This document shows positions 18,765 to 27,585 of a stretch of DNA of 64,000 nt, piece after piece. A program made the translations under genes and the position numbers. The stretch is taken from assembly GCF_002284565.1 (NCBI RefSeq), contig NZ_NPKI01000015.1:744001-808000 (forward strand), read 5' to 3'. The notes under the pieces are model-generated. The model ran no database searches and was not told the DNA's origin. It saw only the letters and a list, made by a program, of their open reading frames with translations. This DNA is from Mesorhizobium mediterraneum (GTDB lineage Bacteria > Pseudomonadota > Alphaproteobacteria > Rhizobiales > Rhizobiaceae). Within the stretch, counting starts at the first letter, position 1. Each line of letters starts with the position of its first letter.

Positions 18765-21419
18765 ATGCGTTCAGGGGCTTCAGCACCGCTCGCGCTGGCC
18801 GATACGGGGCACGGCATCGGGGCATTCGCGCGGCGGCAGGTCGGCCGGCTGGTCGGCGCCGGCCTGTTTGCGCTGGTCGCCTTCGGTATCGCCAGCCTCG
18901 CCACCTGGAACGTAGCCGACCCAAGCTTCTCCCACGCCACCGATAACATCGTCACCAACGCCATGGGCTATGTGGGCGCTGTCTTCTCCGACCTTGCCAT
19001 GCAGTTCTTCGGCCTTGCCGCGGTCGCGGCGCTGGTGCCGGCAGTGGTCTGGGGATTTCTGCTGTTTTCGGCGCGCGGCGTCGACAGGCTGCCGAAGCGC
19101 GGGCTCGCCTGGTTCGGCTACGCGGTGCTTGCCGCGGCCATGGCCGGCTGCGTGGTGCCGCCCAAGACCTGGCCGCTGCCGACCGGTCTCGGCGGCGTGT
19201 TCGGCGACATGGTGCTCAACATTCCCGGTTTCTTCGTCGGCGGCTACCCGACCGGTCTCATCGCCAGCGTGCTCGCCGTGCTTCTGGCGGCGCCGGCACT
19301 GTGGCTGTTTGCCTATGGCTCGGCGCTGATTGCACGCAAGAACGGTTTCGCCGTCCTCGAGCAACAGGCCGCACCTGATTCCCGGGATCAGGACGACCTG
19401 CTTTTCGACAATGACGAGGATGAAGGCGACGAGGGCATTCTGGCGCTTGGCGCGATCACCCATTGGTGGCTGTCGTTGCGCGCCTATCTCCGCCGCCGCG
19501 CCGCTCGCCGCCGGGAACGCGACGATTTCGAACCGGAGATGGAACCGCGCGCCAGCGCCTGGCGCCGCGCTGCCGAGAGGGTCGAATCGGCCGAGTTCGC
19601 CGAAGCGCGGATGAGCCCGGATGGCCGCGCCCGCGTCGAGCCGGAATTCTTCGCCGCGCTGGTCAACGACCGCAGTGCCTCGCTCGATCCCGACGATGCC
19701 GATGTCTTCGACGAGGACGACGCCATGGATTTTGCGCCGGAGCCCGCGGGCCAGCGCCGCGCCGCGCCCAATGCGAAGGTGCAGCCGTTCCGCTCCGATG
19801 CGGCCACACGCGTCGAGGCGCCGGCGCCCCGGCCCGTTCCGGGCGCTCGTGTCCAGCGCGAAGCGCAGACGTCGCTGATCGGCTCCGAAACATTCGAAAT
19901 GCCGTCGCTGCATTTCCTGTCCGAGCCGAAGAACGTCGTGCGCGACGCCAGCCTGTCCAAGGACGCGCTGGAGCAGAATGCCCGCTTGCTCGAGGGCGTG
20001 CTGGAGGATTTCGGCGTCAAGGGCGAGATCATCCATGTCCGTCCCGGTCCGGTCGTCACGCTTTATGAGCTGGAGCCGGCGCCCGGCATCAAATCGTCGC
20101 GGGTCATCGGCCTGTCCGACGACATCGCCCGCTCGATGAGCGCGATCGCCTGCCGCGTCGCCGTGGTGCCCGGCCGCAACGCCATCGGCATCGAGCTGCC
20201 GAACGCCAAGCGCGAGACCGTCTATCTCAGGGAGATCATGGCCAGCCGCGATTTCGAGACCACCAAAGCCAAGCTGGCACTGGCGCTCGGCAAGACCATC
20301 AATGGCGAAGCGGTCATCGTCGACATCGCCAAGATGCCGCACGTGCTGGTCGCCGGCACCACCGGTTCGGGCAAGTCGGTCGCCATCAACACCATGATCC
20401 TGTCGCTGCTCTACCGGCTGACGCCTCAGGACTGCCGACTGATCATGATCGATCCGAAAATGCTGGAGCTCTCGGTCTATGACGGCATCCCGCATCTTTT
20501 GACGCCTGTCGTCACCGACCCGAAGAAGGCGGTGGTGGCGCTGAAATGGACCGTGCGCGAGATGGAGGACCGCTACCGCAAGATGTCGAAGGTCGGCGTC
20601 CGCAACATCGACGGTTTCAATGCGCGGGTGCAGCAGGCGGAGAAGAAAGGCGAGAAGATCTCGCGCACCGTGCAGACCGGTTTCGACCGGCAGACCGGCG
20701 AAGCCATTTATGAGACGGAAAACCTCGATCTCGAGCCGATGCCCTACATCGTCGTCATCATCGATGAGATGGCCGACCTGATGATGGTCGCCGGCAAGGA
20801 CATCGAAGGCGCAGTGCAGCGCCTGGCGCAGATGGCGCGTGCCGCCGGCATCCACGTCATCATGGCGACACAGCGGCCGTCGGTCGACGTCATCACCGGC
20901 ACGATCAAGGCCAACTTCCCGACCCGCATTTCCTTCCAGGTGACGTCGAAGATCGACAGCCGCACCATCCTGGGCGAGCAGGGCGCCGAACAGCTGCTCG
21001 GCATGGGCGACATGCTTTACATGGCCGGTGGCGGCCGCATCCAGCGCGTCCACGGTCCCTTCGTTTCCGATGACGAAGTCGAGAAGATCGTCGCGCATCT
21101 GAAGCTGCAGGGCGTGCCGGAATATCTCGACGCCATCACCGAGGATGACGACGAGGAAGACGAGCCGTCGGGCAAAGGTAGCTCCGGCGGCGGTGGCAGC
21201 GGCAATTTCGAGGATTCCGACGATCCCTACGATCAGGCGGTTTCGGTGGTGCTGCGCGACGGCAAGGCCTCGACCAGCTACATCCAGCGCAGGCTCGGCA
21301 TCGGCTACAACCGCGCCGCCTCGATCATCGAGAAGATGGAGAAGGAAGGCATTGTCGGCCCGGCCAACCATGCCGGAAAACGCGAGATTCTGGTGCCGAC
21401 GGAGGACGACAAGTTCTGA
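18765..21419 (+). CDS. ftsK: DNA translocase FtsK
   Basis: Septal DNA pump that clears and aligns chromosome termini at division; 884 residues. There are four N-terminal membrane segments (about residues 20-190) and a variable acidic linker (about 200-380). The hexameric ATPase follows, with Walker A GTTGSGKS at residues 531-538 and Walker [14 protein letters not shown]. At the C-terminus a glycine-rich spacer leads to the gamma winged helix ([20 protein letters not shown]) that reads KOPS-type sites. GGGGAAG precedes the ATG. Confidence 0.97.
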   Translation: MRSGASAPLALADTGHGIGAFARRQVGRLVGAGLFALVAFGIASLATWNVADPSFSHATDNIVTNAMGYVGAVFSDLAMQFFGLAAVAALVPAVVWGFLLFSARGVDRLPKRGLAWFGYAVLAAAMAGCVVPPKTWPLPTGLGGVFGDMVLNIPGFFVGGYPTGLIASVLAVLLAAPALWLFAYGSALIARKNGFAVLEQQAAPDSRDQDDLLFDNDEDEGDEGILALGAITHWWLSLRAYLRRRAARRRERDDFEPEMEPRASAWRRAAERVESAEFAEARMSPDGRARVEPEFFAALVNDRSASLDPDDADVFDEDDAMDFAPEPAGQRRAAPNAKVQPFRSDAATRVEAPAPRPVPGARVQREAQTSLIGSETFEMPSLHFLSEPKNVVRDASLSKDALEQNARLLEGVLEDFGVKGEIIHVRPGPVVTLYELEPAPGIKSSRVIGLSDDIARSMSAIACRVAVVPGRNAIGIELPNAKRETVYLREIMASRDFETTKAKLALALGKTINGEAVIVDIAKMPHVLVAGTTGSGKSVAINTMILSLLYRLTPQDCRLIMIDPKMLELSVYDGIPHLLTPVVTDPKKAVVALKWTVREMEDRYRKMSKVGVRNIDGFNARVQQAEKKGEKISRTVQTGFDRQTGEAIYETENLDLEPMPYIVVIIDEMADLMMVAGKDIEGAVQRLAQMARAAGIHVIMATQRPSVDVITGTIKANFPTRISFQVTSKIDSRTILGEQGAEQLLGMGDMLYMAGGGRIQRVHGPFVSDDEVEKIVAHLKLQGVPEYLDAITEDDDEEDEPSGKGSSGGGGSGNFEDSDDPYDQAVSVVLRDGKASTSYIQRRLGIGYNRAASIIEKMEKEGIVGPANHAGKREILVPTEDDKF

Positions 21420-21585
21420 TCAGGCCGGCAACAACTGGCAGACCTGCCCGCCACAACCTTGACGGGCGGCAACTTTGAACCTTTTGGCGCGTTGCAACGA
21501 CCAAGCGCTGTTCGCCCGCCAAACTTAAGCCCAACTGGGGGGCCAAACACTGCGACAACAGATAAACCAGACGAGAGTGACCGGC

Positions 21586-22269
21586 ATGAAAAACTCTTCT
21601 TTCGCCACGATCAGCGATTTTGCCCCGACCCGCCGCCAGTTGCTTGGCCTCGGCCTGGTCCTGGCAGGTGCTGCGGCCATCAATGTCGTGCCCGGGGTCC
21701 AGTTGCTGGCGTCGGCGCAAGCGGCGGTGCCACCCACCGCGCAGAAGATCGCCGACCATTTTTCCTCGGTCAAATCGATGGCCGGCGAGTTCGTGCAGTT
21801 CGGACCCAAGGGCGAGCAGACCGGCGGCAAGTTCTTTCTGGAACGGCCGGGCAAGATCCGCTTCAACTATGACGGGACGTCGAATTTCAGGGTGATTTCC
21901 GACGGCAGGTCGGTGGTCATCCTCAACAAGCGGCTGAAAACGTCCGATCTCTACCCGTTGTCGAAGACGCCGCTCAAGCTGCTCCTCGACACCAAGATCG
22001 ACCTCTCCGGCGGTCGCGTCAAAAGCGTCAAGGAAGAGAACGACGTCACCACCATCCAGCTTGCCGACAAATCCGTGTTCGGCAGCTCGAAGATCACCAT
22101 GATGTTCGATCCGAAATCCTACGAATTGCGCCAGTGGACGATCACCGACGCGCAAGGCAAGGACACGACGGTGATGATCTTCAACGTCAGGGAAGGCGTA
22201 AGCTTTGCCCCCGACACTTTTGCCATCGACTATACGGCTAACCGGGAACTGAACACCAAGTCGCGGTAG
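21586..22269 (+). CDS. lolA: LolA-like outer-membrane lipoprotein carrier with a Tat-type signal
   Basis: A 227-residue periplasmic protein. The N-terminus has TRRQLLGLGLVLAGAAA with the arginine pair at residues 16-17, which fits the twin-arginine pattern better than a Sec signal. The mature part has the LolA layout: MAGEFVQFGPKGEQTGGKFF, RPGKIRFNYDG, VVILNKRLKTSDLYPLSKTP and a later beta-rich half. LolA carries lipoproteins from LolCDE to the outer membrane. ATG at 21586 is preferred to GTG at 21577. It follows ftsK by 166 nt, a neighbourhood common in rhizobia. Confidence 0.85.
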   Translation: MKNSSFATISDFAPTRRQLLGLGLVLAGAAAINVVPGVQLLASAQAAVPPTAQKIADHFSSVKSMAGEFVQFGPKGEQTGGKFFLERPGKIRFNYDGTSNFRVISDGRSVVILNKRLKTSDLYPLSKTPLKLLLDTKIDLSGGRVKSVKEENDVTTIQLADKSVFGSSKITMMFDPKSYELRQWTITDAQGKDTTVMIFNVREGVSFAPDTFAIDYTANRELNTKSR

Positions 22270-22280
22270 GGTCCGCTGTT

Positions 22281-22398
22281 ATTCAGGTGAGGCCGGCCTG
22301 CGAACGGCGGTTTCCTGCGCTTCCGGTGCTCACGTACTTTGAGTACGCTCCGCTCCGGTTCTCGGAATCCGCCATTCTCGACTCGGCCTGACCTGAAT
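22281..22398. repeat. Long imperfect inverted repeat (one large hairpin)
   Basis: The two halves face each other over the whole 118 nt. The outer arms are ATTCAGGTGAGGCCG and CGGCCTGACCTGAAT, and the centre is CGTACTTTGAGTACG. Between them, GGCGG and CCGCC and further blocks also pair. The region has no gene. The centre CACGTACTTTGAGTACGCTC is a form I have seen repeatedly in rhizobial intergenic DNA, so this is probably a dispersed palindromic element. It lies between lolA and xthA and could act as a bidirectional terminator. Confidence 0.75.
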
Positions 22399-22557
22399 CT
22401 CAGCGAACCCTGGTGCCAGCCCGGGCAGCGCTTCGAGCGCGGCCCGGCTTGTTTTTGAAGCTCGCGGCTGGCAGGTTCTGGCCCGACTCTCTCATGGGCG
22501 CATGACTCGCCAAAGGTGTTTGCCTCTGGCGGCCATGTGCTGCCCCGGATCCTGTGC

Positions 22558-23364
22558 ATGCCCTTTTCCATCGCCACTTGGAACATCAATTCCGTCCGCC
22601 TGCGCATGCCGATCGTCGAACGCCTGCTTAGGGAACAGGCGCCGGATGTGCTCTGCCTGCAGGAAACCAAAGTTCCGGACGAGCTGTTTCCCGAGAAGGC
22701 GTTCCGCAAGCTCGGCTACGAACACATCGCCCTCCACGGCCAGAAGGGCTATCACGGCGTGGCGACGGTGGCCCGGCGGCCGATCGAGATCGTCGAAAAG
22801 CGTCGGTTCTGCGAGATCGAGGATTGCCGGCATCTGTCGGTCACCGTGCGGGCCGGCGGCAAGGCGATCCTGCTGCACAATTTCTACGTTCCGGCCGGCG
22901 GCGACGAGCCCGATCCTGAGATCAACCGCAAGTTCAGGCACAAGCTGGATTTCGTCGCCGAAATGAACGCCATCCGCGCCGAGCATAACGAGGTCTCCGG
23001 CTCGATCCTGGTCGGCGACCTCAACATCGCGCCGCTCGAGCACGATGTCTGGTCGCACAAGCAGCTCTTGAAAGTGGTGAGCCATACGCCGGTCGAGACG
23101 GAAAATTTCGAGGCGATGCGGCTCGCCGGCGACTGGGTCGACCTGATGCGGCTCAACGTGCCTTATGAGCAGAAGCTCTACACCTGGTGGAGCTATCGCG
23201 CGCAGGACTGGGAAGCGTCGAATCGCGGCCGGCGGCTCGACCATGTCTGGTCGTCGCCCAATCTGGTGTCGAGCTTTGCCGGCTATGAGATCCTGCGGCT
23301 GGCGCGCGGCTGGGAACGGCCGTCGGACCATGTGCCGGTGATCGCGCGCTTCGATTTAGAGTAG
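22558..23364 (+). CDS. xthA: Exodeoxyribonuclease III
   Basis: AP endonuclease/3'-exonuclease of base-excision repair; 268 residues. Catalytic landmarks of the exonuclease-endonuclease-phosphatase fold are present: TWNINSVR, LCLQETK with the metal glutamate, VGDLNIAPLEHDVW with Asp/Asn, and RPSDHVPVIA with the final Asp-His. The start MPFSIATWNINS at 22558 is canonical; the 14 codons before it lack family similarity. The ribosome site is weak. Confidence 0.95.
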   Translation: MPFSIATWNINSVRLRMPIVERLLREQAPDVLCLQETKVPDELFPEKAFRKLGYEHIALHGQKGYHGVATVARRPIEIVEKRRFCEIEDCRHLSVTVRAGGKAILLHNFYVPAGGDEPDPEINRKFRHKLDFVAEMNAIRAEHNEVSGSILVGDLNIAPLEHDVWSHKQLLKVVSHTPVETENFEAMRLAGDWVDLMRLNVPYEQKLYTWWSYRAQDWEASNRGRRLDHVWSSPNLVSSFAGYEILRLARGWERPSDHVPVIARFDLE

Positions 23365-23380
23365 TGCGGACTGCCGCCTG

Positions 23381-23406
23381 TAGCGCGTCCCCTCTGTCCC
23401 GCCGGC
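23381..23406. repeat. Possible remnant of an R2-type arm
   Basis: CTGTAGCG...CCCCTCTGTCCCGCCGG resembles the left boundary of element R2 at 11150-11183. There is no partner arm. It may be a decayed solo arm. Confidence 0.3.
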
Positions 23407-23437
23407 GTTTCAGAAGTTCCGTACTACCGTTGCTCAC

Positions 23438-23893
23438 TCAACTGTCGAAGCGCGACGCCAGCTCTTCGATGCGGCGGATCATTGCCTGAAAATCCTCGGA
23501 AATGCGCTGGTGCAGATGGACCGCGATATCGGGATATTCCTCCAGGATGCGGCGGAACATCTTGCGGCTGAGCCGCAGCACTTCCGAATCGATCTCGGCG
23601 GATGCGCTGGTCAGCCGGTTGGTGTCGGCGATCAGCGCCAGTTCGCTGAGCGTCGTGCCGGGGCCGGCCGTGCCTATCGGGACGCGGTCGCCATTCTGCT
23701 CGCGATACAGCACGATGCGCCCGCTGACCACGATATAGGCGCAATCGGCCTCGTCGTCCTCGCGGTAAAGCTTGTGGTCGGCCCGCAGCCTTGTGGTTTC
23801 CGCGCCAAAGGCGAGCAGACGCAACTGTTCGTCCGTGAAGCCCTCGAAGAGCCTCACGGTGGACAGGATGCGGATGTCGTCATCCAACGCCAT
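23438..23893 (-). CDS. Stand-alone cyclic-nucleotide-binding domain protein
   Basis: A 151-residue protein that is nearly all cNMP-binding beta-barrel. The start is LSTVRLFEGFTDEQLRLLAF, and the phosphate-binding cassette region is GPGTTLSELALIADTNRLTS, where S and E take the usual places. A C-terminal helix LHQRISEDFQAMIRRIEELA follows. Unlike Crp/Fnr regulators there is no helix-turn-helix, so it probably acts by protein contacts. It is monocistronic; the adjacent OmpR-type regulator gene upstream is also on the minus strand but 230 nt away. Confidence 0.85.
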   Translation of the reverse strand: MALDDDIRILSTVRLFEGFTDEQLRLLAFGAETTRLRADHKLYREDDEADCAYIVVSGRIVLYREQNGDRVPIGTAGPGTTLSELALIADTNRLTSASAEIDSEVLRLSRKMFRRILEEYPDIAVHLHQRISEDFQAMIRRIEELASRFDS

Positions 23894-23940
23894 CTAGCTA
23901 TGTCCCCGAACGGTCAGTCCAATCCCTCCCTTAGGGCGCC

Positions 23941-24034
23941 GAGCGTCCCTTTGGATGCGCAAAGGACGCTCTAAACGCTTGAAATCGACGCACCGTGCTT
24001 TCCAAAAAATCGATTCCGATTTTTGGGCCGATGC
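23941..24034. repeat. Rhizobial intergenic element E1
   Basis: It contains one hairpin (GAGCGTCC ... GGACGCTC, 23941-23971) and the dyad AAAAATCGATTCCGATTTTT (24005-24024), with CGTGCTTTCC between. The same blocks in the same order occur at 28.7 kb and, inverted, at 29.1 kb. No gene is present in this 230-nt gap. Confidence 0.75.
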
Positions 24035-24123
24035 ATCAGCGAGTCCGATCCAGAACCACCTCCAGTCTCAGGATCGTACCCGAAAGCGGCCCCGCCCCGA
24101 CCGCTCATTGGATAATTAAATGT

Positions 24124-24807
24124 TTAAGGAACCAGCTTGTAGCCGCCGCTTTCTGTCACAAGAATTTCCGCATTGGAAGGATCGCGCTCGATCTTCTGGC
24201 GCAGCCGATAGACATGGGTTTCCAGCGTGTGCGTGGTGACGCCGGAATTGTAGCCCCACACTTCCTCGAGCAGCACGTCGCGCGTCACCACCTTCTGGTC
24301 GGCGCGGTAGAGATACTTGATGATCGAGGCCTCCTTTTCGGTCAGCCGCACCTTGGCGCCGCGCTGGTCGATCAAAAGCTTCTGGCTGGGCTTGAAAGTG
24401 TACGGGCCGACCGAAAAGGTGGCGTCTTCGCTCTGCTCATGCTGGCGAAGCTGCGCACGAATGCGGGCTAAGAGAACAGCGAAGCGGAACGGCTTGGTCA
24501 CATAGTCGTTGGCGCCGGCTTCGAGGCCGAGAATCGTGTCGGAATCGGTGTCGTGTCCAGTCAGCATGATGATGGGCGACTTGTAGCCGCCCTTGCGCAG
24601 TATCTTCACTGCCTCCCGGCCATCCATGTCGGGCAGGCCGACATCCATGATGAGCAGATCGATGAGGCCGCCGCGGGCCGTGGCGACGCCTTTGGCGGCG
24701 GTTGATTCCTGCAGGACGTCGAATTCCTCATAGAGAGACAATTGCTCGACGAGCGTGCCGCGCAGGTCGTCATCGTCATCGACGATCAGAATGGTGCGTG
24801 AAGTCAT
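24124..24807 (-). CDS. OmpR/PhoB-family response regulator (CenR-like?)
   Basis: A 227-residue two-domain regulator. The receiver shows ILIVDDDDDLR, the phospho-aspartate in LLIMDVGLPDMDG, threonine in PIIMLTGHD and lysine in DYVTKPF. The winged helix is RLTEKEASIIKYLYRADQKV ... THTLETHVYRLRQKIE. The quality and the rhizobial N-terminus MTSRTILIVDDDDDLRGTL recall CenR, an essential envelope regulator of alphaproteobacteria, but this cannot be settled by eye. No histidine kinase gene is adjacent, so it is an orphan. Confidence 0.88.
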   Translation of the reverse strand: MTSRTILIVDDDDDLRGTLVEQLSLYEEFDVLQESTAAKGVATARGGLIDLLIMDVGLPDMDGREAVKILRKGGYKSPIIMLTGHDTDSDTILGLEAGANDYVTKPFRFAVLLARIRAQLRQHEQSEDATFSVGPYTFKPSQKLLIDQRGAKVRLTEKEASIIKYLYRADQKVVTRDVLLEEVWGYNSGVTTHTLETHVYRLRQKIERDPSNAEILVTESGGYKLVP

Positions 24808-24954
24808 GGATCAATCCGTTGTTTTGAAAAGAAAATTCAGTTGACCGCTGCCTGTTTATGCGGAAGCTGACCGGCACAACAGCCGATCACAGTGATTTGT
24901 TCCGTGGCACGATCATACAAGAAAAAACGCGCGTGCAATGAGGCGAGCGCATTT

Positions 24955-25488
24955 TTGCGAAAAGGGCTCCGTGTTCTCACGGTGCGCGCCAGGCCCGGCC
25001 ACGCCAGCCAGGGGTTCCTGCAGGCTGGCAAACTGGTGTTTTCATGTGCGCTGGGACGCGGCGGCATATCGGCCGGCAAGCGCGAAGGCGACGGCGCCAC
25101 GCCACTTGGTTCAATGCGGATACTGTCGGGATATTTCCGTAACGATCATTTTTCCGAGGGCCGCAAAACCCGGCTGGCGATGGCGCCGATCGGCCCAGAT
25201 CTCGGCTGGTGCGAGGTGCCTGAGGACCGCAACTATAACCGCCCGGTCAGGATTCCTTATGGTGCCAGCCACGAGCGGATGCTGCGCGCCGACCGGCTCT
25301 ACGACGCCTGCCTGGTGCTGGACTGGAACATTGCGCCGCGCCGCCGCGGGCGCGGCAGCGCGATCTTCTTTCACCTGGCGCGCCCCGGCTTCACGCCGAC
25401 GCAAGGCTGCGTCGCGGTGACGGCACGCACGATGGCCCGGCTGTTGCCGCTGCTGTCGGACCGCACGGTGGTGAGAGTGGTGAGGTAG
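24955..25488 (+). CDS. L,D-transpeptidase (YkuD family)
   Basis: Forms 3-3 crosslinks in peptidoglycan or anchors proteins to it. The catalytic block FHLARPGFTPTQGCVAVTA near the C-terminus holds His and Cys in the YkuD spacing. The family-typical GKREGDGATPLGSM lies before it. The start is uncertain: TTG at 24955 (about 177 residues) is preferred because family similarity begins there and TGAGG lies upstream, but GTG at 24892 gives 21 more residues. No classic signal peptide is seen with either start, as in several short rhizobial members. Confidence 0.85.
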   Translation: MRKGLRVLTVRARPGHASQGFLQAGKLVFSCALGRGGISAGKREGDGATPLGSMRILSGYFRNDHFSEGRKTRLAMAPIGPDLGWCEVPEDRNYNRPVRIPYGASHERMLRADRLYDACLVLDWNIAPRRRGRGSAIFFHLARPGFTPTQGCVAVTARTMARLLPLLSDRTVVRVVR

Positions 25489-25603
25489 AGGTAGGGGAAT
25501 AGGGCAGTAAGGGAGTAGGGGAATAGCGAAAGTAAGGGTGGCGCAGTCCGGCGCATATCTATTGGCGATTTCCTACTGCCCTACTGCCCTACTGCCCTAC
25601 TGC
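25487..25603. repeat. 8-bp tandem repeat with inverted counterpart
   Basis: CCTACTGC occurs four times exactly head to tail at 25572-25603. Upstream, GTAGGGGAATAGGGCAGTAA and GGGAGTAGGGGAATAG (about 25487-25530) are imperfect inverted copies (GCAGTAGG-like). The block separates the transpeptidase and DUF1127 genes. The tandem copies touch the stop region of the DUF1127 gene (25597). Confidence 0.7.
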
Positions 25604-25836
25604 TTCCGCGGCCTCTGCCAGCCGATGTCGAGAAGACCGAGCCGACCGAGTTCCCTGTCCATCACACGTGCGACATCCTTTCGTTCGGCGCCGATGTCGC
25701 GCAATTGGCGATCCGGAAGATCCTCGATGTTCTCCTGCGGAAGGTTGACCGCGATTTTTGCATGGCGGAACCAATCAAACACCGCGCGCACCCAGGCCGG
25801 GCGGATGGTTGCAGAGCTCAAGACAATGTGGGACAT
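25597..25836 (-). CDS. DUF1127-type small protein
   Basis: A 79-residue protein, MSHIVLSSATIRPAWVRAVF, then NIEDLPDRQLRDIGAERKDV, which is the DUF1127 signature (LxDRxLxDIGxxR). Small DUF1127 proteins in rhizobia can bind RNA and affect phosphate and carbon metabolism (established for some members). Other starts at 25860-25863 are possible. It is divergent from the GcvA-like regulator, which might control it. Confidence 0.7.
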   Translation of the reverse strand: MSHIVLSSATIRPAWVRAVFDWFRHAKIAVNLPQENIEDLPDRQLRDIGAERKDVARVMDRELGRLGLLDIGWQRPRKQ

Positions 25837-25999
25837 GGTGCAATCCGCTTCTCCGGACATCAAATCCGGTTTGCTGTTATTTCGATAATCGCATCATGCC
25901 GGATTGAAATTAAAACGAGAAACGAGTAGTTTTCTCAGCATCTTCAAGTTTTCTTTGAGGATTGGAAATGCTCGACCGACGTCTCCTCGTCCTACTGTG

Positions 26000-26920
26000 A
26001 TGGCGCGCCTGCTGCCTGGAACCCGTGCACTGAGGACGCTGGAAGCGGCGGCCCGGCACCTCAATTTCACCCGCGCCGCAGACGAGCTCGGTCTGACGCC
26101 GGCCGCGGTCAGCCACCAGATCAAGGAAATCGAGGATCAGCTCGGCATCGTGCTGTTCACGCGCACCAGCCGCACCATCCGGCTGACCGAGGCGGGCGCG
26201 GTGCTGTTCGAGGCCGCTACCGACGCGCTCGACCTGCTTGGCCGGGCCGTCTCACGGGCGCACAAGGTGGCGCGTGGAACGGCGCTGCTGAAAGTCACTC
26301 TCGACGCACAGTTCGCGACAAAATGGCTGATGCGGCGCGTCGACGGGTTTCGCAAGCATCAGCCCGACATCGAGCTCCGCTTCGACATCAGCTATGAGGT
26401 GCGCGACTTCGATCTCGATGATGTCGATATCGGCATCCGCTTCGGCGCCGGGAAATATCCGGGACTTTGCGCCGACCGGCTGTTCGAAAACGTCATCATT
26501 CCTGTCTGCAGCCCGGCGTTGCTGCGGGCGGGGCCGCCGCTGAAGGAGCCGCGCGACCTGTTTCACCACACGCTTGCCCACATCGAGTGGGCGCGCCAGG
26601 GTGTGACATGGCCGAATTGGCGCATGTGGATGGCAGCGGCGGGCGTCGACGATTTCGACGACAGCCGAACGATGGTCTTCGGCACGTCCTCGGATGTCGT
26701 TCAGGCTGCGCTCGACGGCAATGCCGTCGCGCTCGCCGATTTCGCCATGGTGGCAAACGACCTTTCCGAGGGCAGGCTGGTGCGACCGTTCGAACTGGGC
26801 ATCAAGGTTGCGCCCGAATTCGCCTATTTCCTGGTCTACCCAAAAAGCGCGGCGCACGACCCGCGCATCGTCGCTTTTCGCGAATGGCTTCTCGACGAAG
26901 TCGCGAAGACGCCAACCTGA
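26000..26920 (+). CDS. LysR-type regulator, GcvA-like
   Basis: A 306-residue LTTR. The N-terminal helix-turn-helix (FTRAADELGLTPAAVSHQIK) is preceded by LLPGTRALRTLEAAARHLN, the GcvA-type lead. The C-terminal effector domain has RVDGFRKHQPDIELRF and IGIRFGAGKYPGL, also GcvA-like. The ATG at 26000 is used; the open frame extends to 25904 but the added residues are not family-like. The divergent DUF1127 gene shares its 163-nt upstream region and is the likeliest local target. A hairpin terminator follows. Confidence 0.88.
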   Translation: MARLLPGTRALRTLEAAARHLNFTRAADELGLTPAAVSHQIKEIEDQLGIVLFTRTSRTIRLTEAGAVLFEAATDALDLLGRAVSRAHKVARGTALLKVTLDAQFATKWLMRRVDGFRKHQPDIELRFDISYEVRDFDLDDVDIGIRFGAGKYPGLCADRLFENVIIPVCSPALLRAGPPLKEPRDLFHHTLAHIEWARQGVTWPNWRMWMAAAGVDDFDDSRTMVFGTSSDVVQAALDGNAVALADFAMVANDLSEGRLVRPFELGIKVAPEFAYFLVYPKSAAHDPRIVAFREWLLDEVAKTPT

Positions 26921-26933
26921 CGATCGGATCCTT

Positions 26934-27036
26934 AGAGCGGTTCAGCGATTAAGAGAATCGCTGAACCGCTCTAGCTGTTTGTTTTTTGCGCAATTCCGGA
27001 CGGAAAACCGTTGCACACTTTTCCTGGAATTGCTCC
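26934..27036. repeat. Hairpin/terminator plus rhizobial element E5
   Basis: AGAGCGGTTCAGCGATT and AATCGCTGAACCGCTCT form a perfect 17-bp stem with a 5-nt loop (26934-26972), then a T-rich run. Directly after it GCAATTCCGGACGGAAAA and TTTTCCTGGAATTGC form a second dyad. It lies tail-to-tail between the GcvA-like and DUF1761 genes and probably ends both transcripts. The pair of dyads is common in rhizobial intergenic DNA. Confidence 0.75.
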
Positions 27037-27039
27037 AGC

Positions 27040-27456
27040 TCAAGCCGCCGCCGCGCCGAACCAGCCGATCACCGCGCCAATGATAAGCAGCACACCAAGC
27101 CAGTGGCCGCAGTCTATGATGGTCAGGTCCCAGCCGAAACCCTCGTAACGATGATTGACGGAAAGCGTCGTGGCGACGAATCCCAGCCAGAGAACGAAGC
27201 CGAAGACCAGCCCGGCAATGAGGCTCGGCTCGCCGCCGGTCATTGCTCCGATGACCAGGGACATGACGAACGCCATGACAAGTTCCGCGATGAAGCTGAT
27301 GACGAAGGGCAACGCCGATTTGCTCATGGTCGCCGGATCAAGCTTGGCGGCCTTGAGCCAGGGCTTGCTCAAGCCCATGTACCAGGCCGCGCCGAACAAC
27401 CACGCCACCACGGCGGCGATGATCACCGCCAGCCAGTTCACTGCTGAAAAATCCAT
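27040..27456 (-). CDS. DUF1761 membrane protein
   Basis: A 138-residue protein with four membrane helices. Helix 1 (NWLAVIIAAVVAWLFGAAWY) and the following GLSKPWLKA are typical of DUF1761; the later blocks VISFIAELVMAFVMSLVIG and GFVLWLGFVATTLSVNHRYE complete it. The role is unknown. GGGAGGGAAATC precedes the ATG. It is monocistronic. Confidence 0.83.
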   Translation of the reverse strand: MDFSAVNWLAVIIAAVVAWLFGAAWYMGLSKPWLKAAKLDPATMSKSALPFVISFIAELVMAFVMSLVIGAMTGGEPSLIAGLVFGFVLWLGFVATTLSVNHRYEGFGWDLTIIDCGHWLGVLLIIGAVIGWFGAAAA

Positions 27457-27473
27457 GATTTCCCTCCCCCGGA

Positions 27474-27545
27474 AGCATGTCGCCCAAAAGCCTGCCCTCG
27501 GGCCTGACCCGAGGGTGCCCAGCGGTTCTGGGACAACGACATTCT
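27474..27545. repeat. Palindromic intergenic element E6
   Basis: The outer arms AGCATGTCGCCCAAAAG and CTGGGACAACGACATTCT pair imperfectly. Inside, CCCTCGGG-CCTGA-CCCGAGGG (27495-27515) is a perfect 8-bp hairpin. It fills the gap before the methyltransferase gene and could terminate its transcript. Confidence 0.6.
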
Positions 27546-27585
27546 CAAAATCGATGCATGATGGAGCGCCTGTTCGGCGGTGCCG

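Noticed and set aside
18780..21371. An 863-codon open frame on the minus strand opposite ftsK
   Set aside because: It is the GC-rich antisense shadow of ftsK: composition rich in Arg, Asp and His, no recognisable domain, while the plus strand has all FtsK motifs.
25572..25603. Tandem CCTACTGC copies considered as a CRISPR-like array
   Set aside because: The unit is only 8 bp and directly adjoining, with no spacers and no cas genes.
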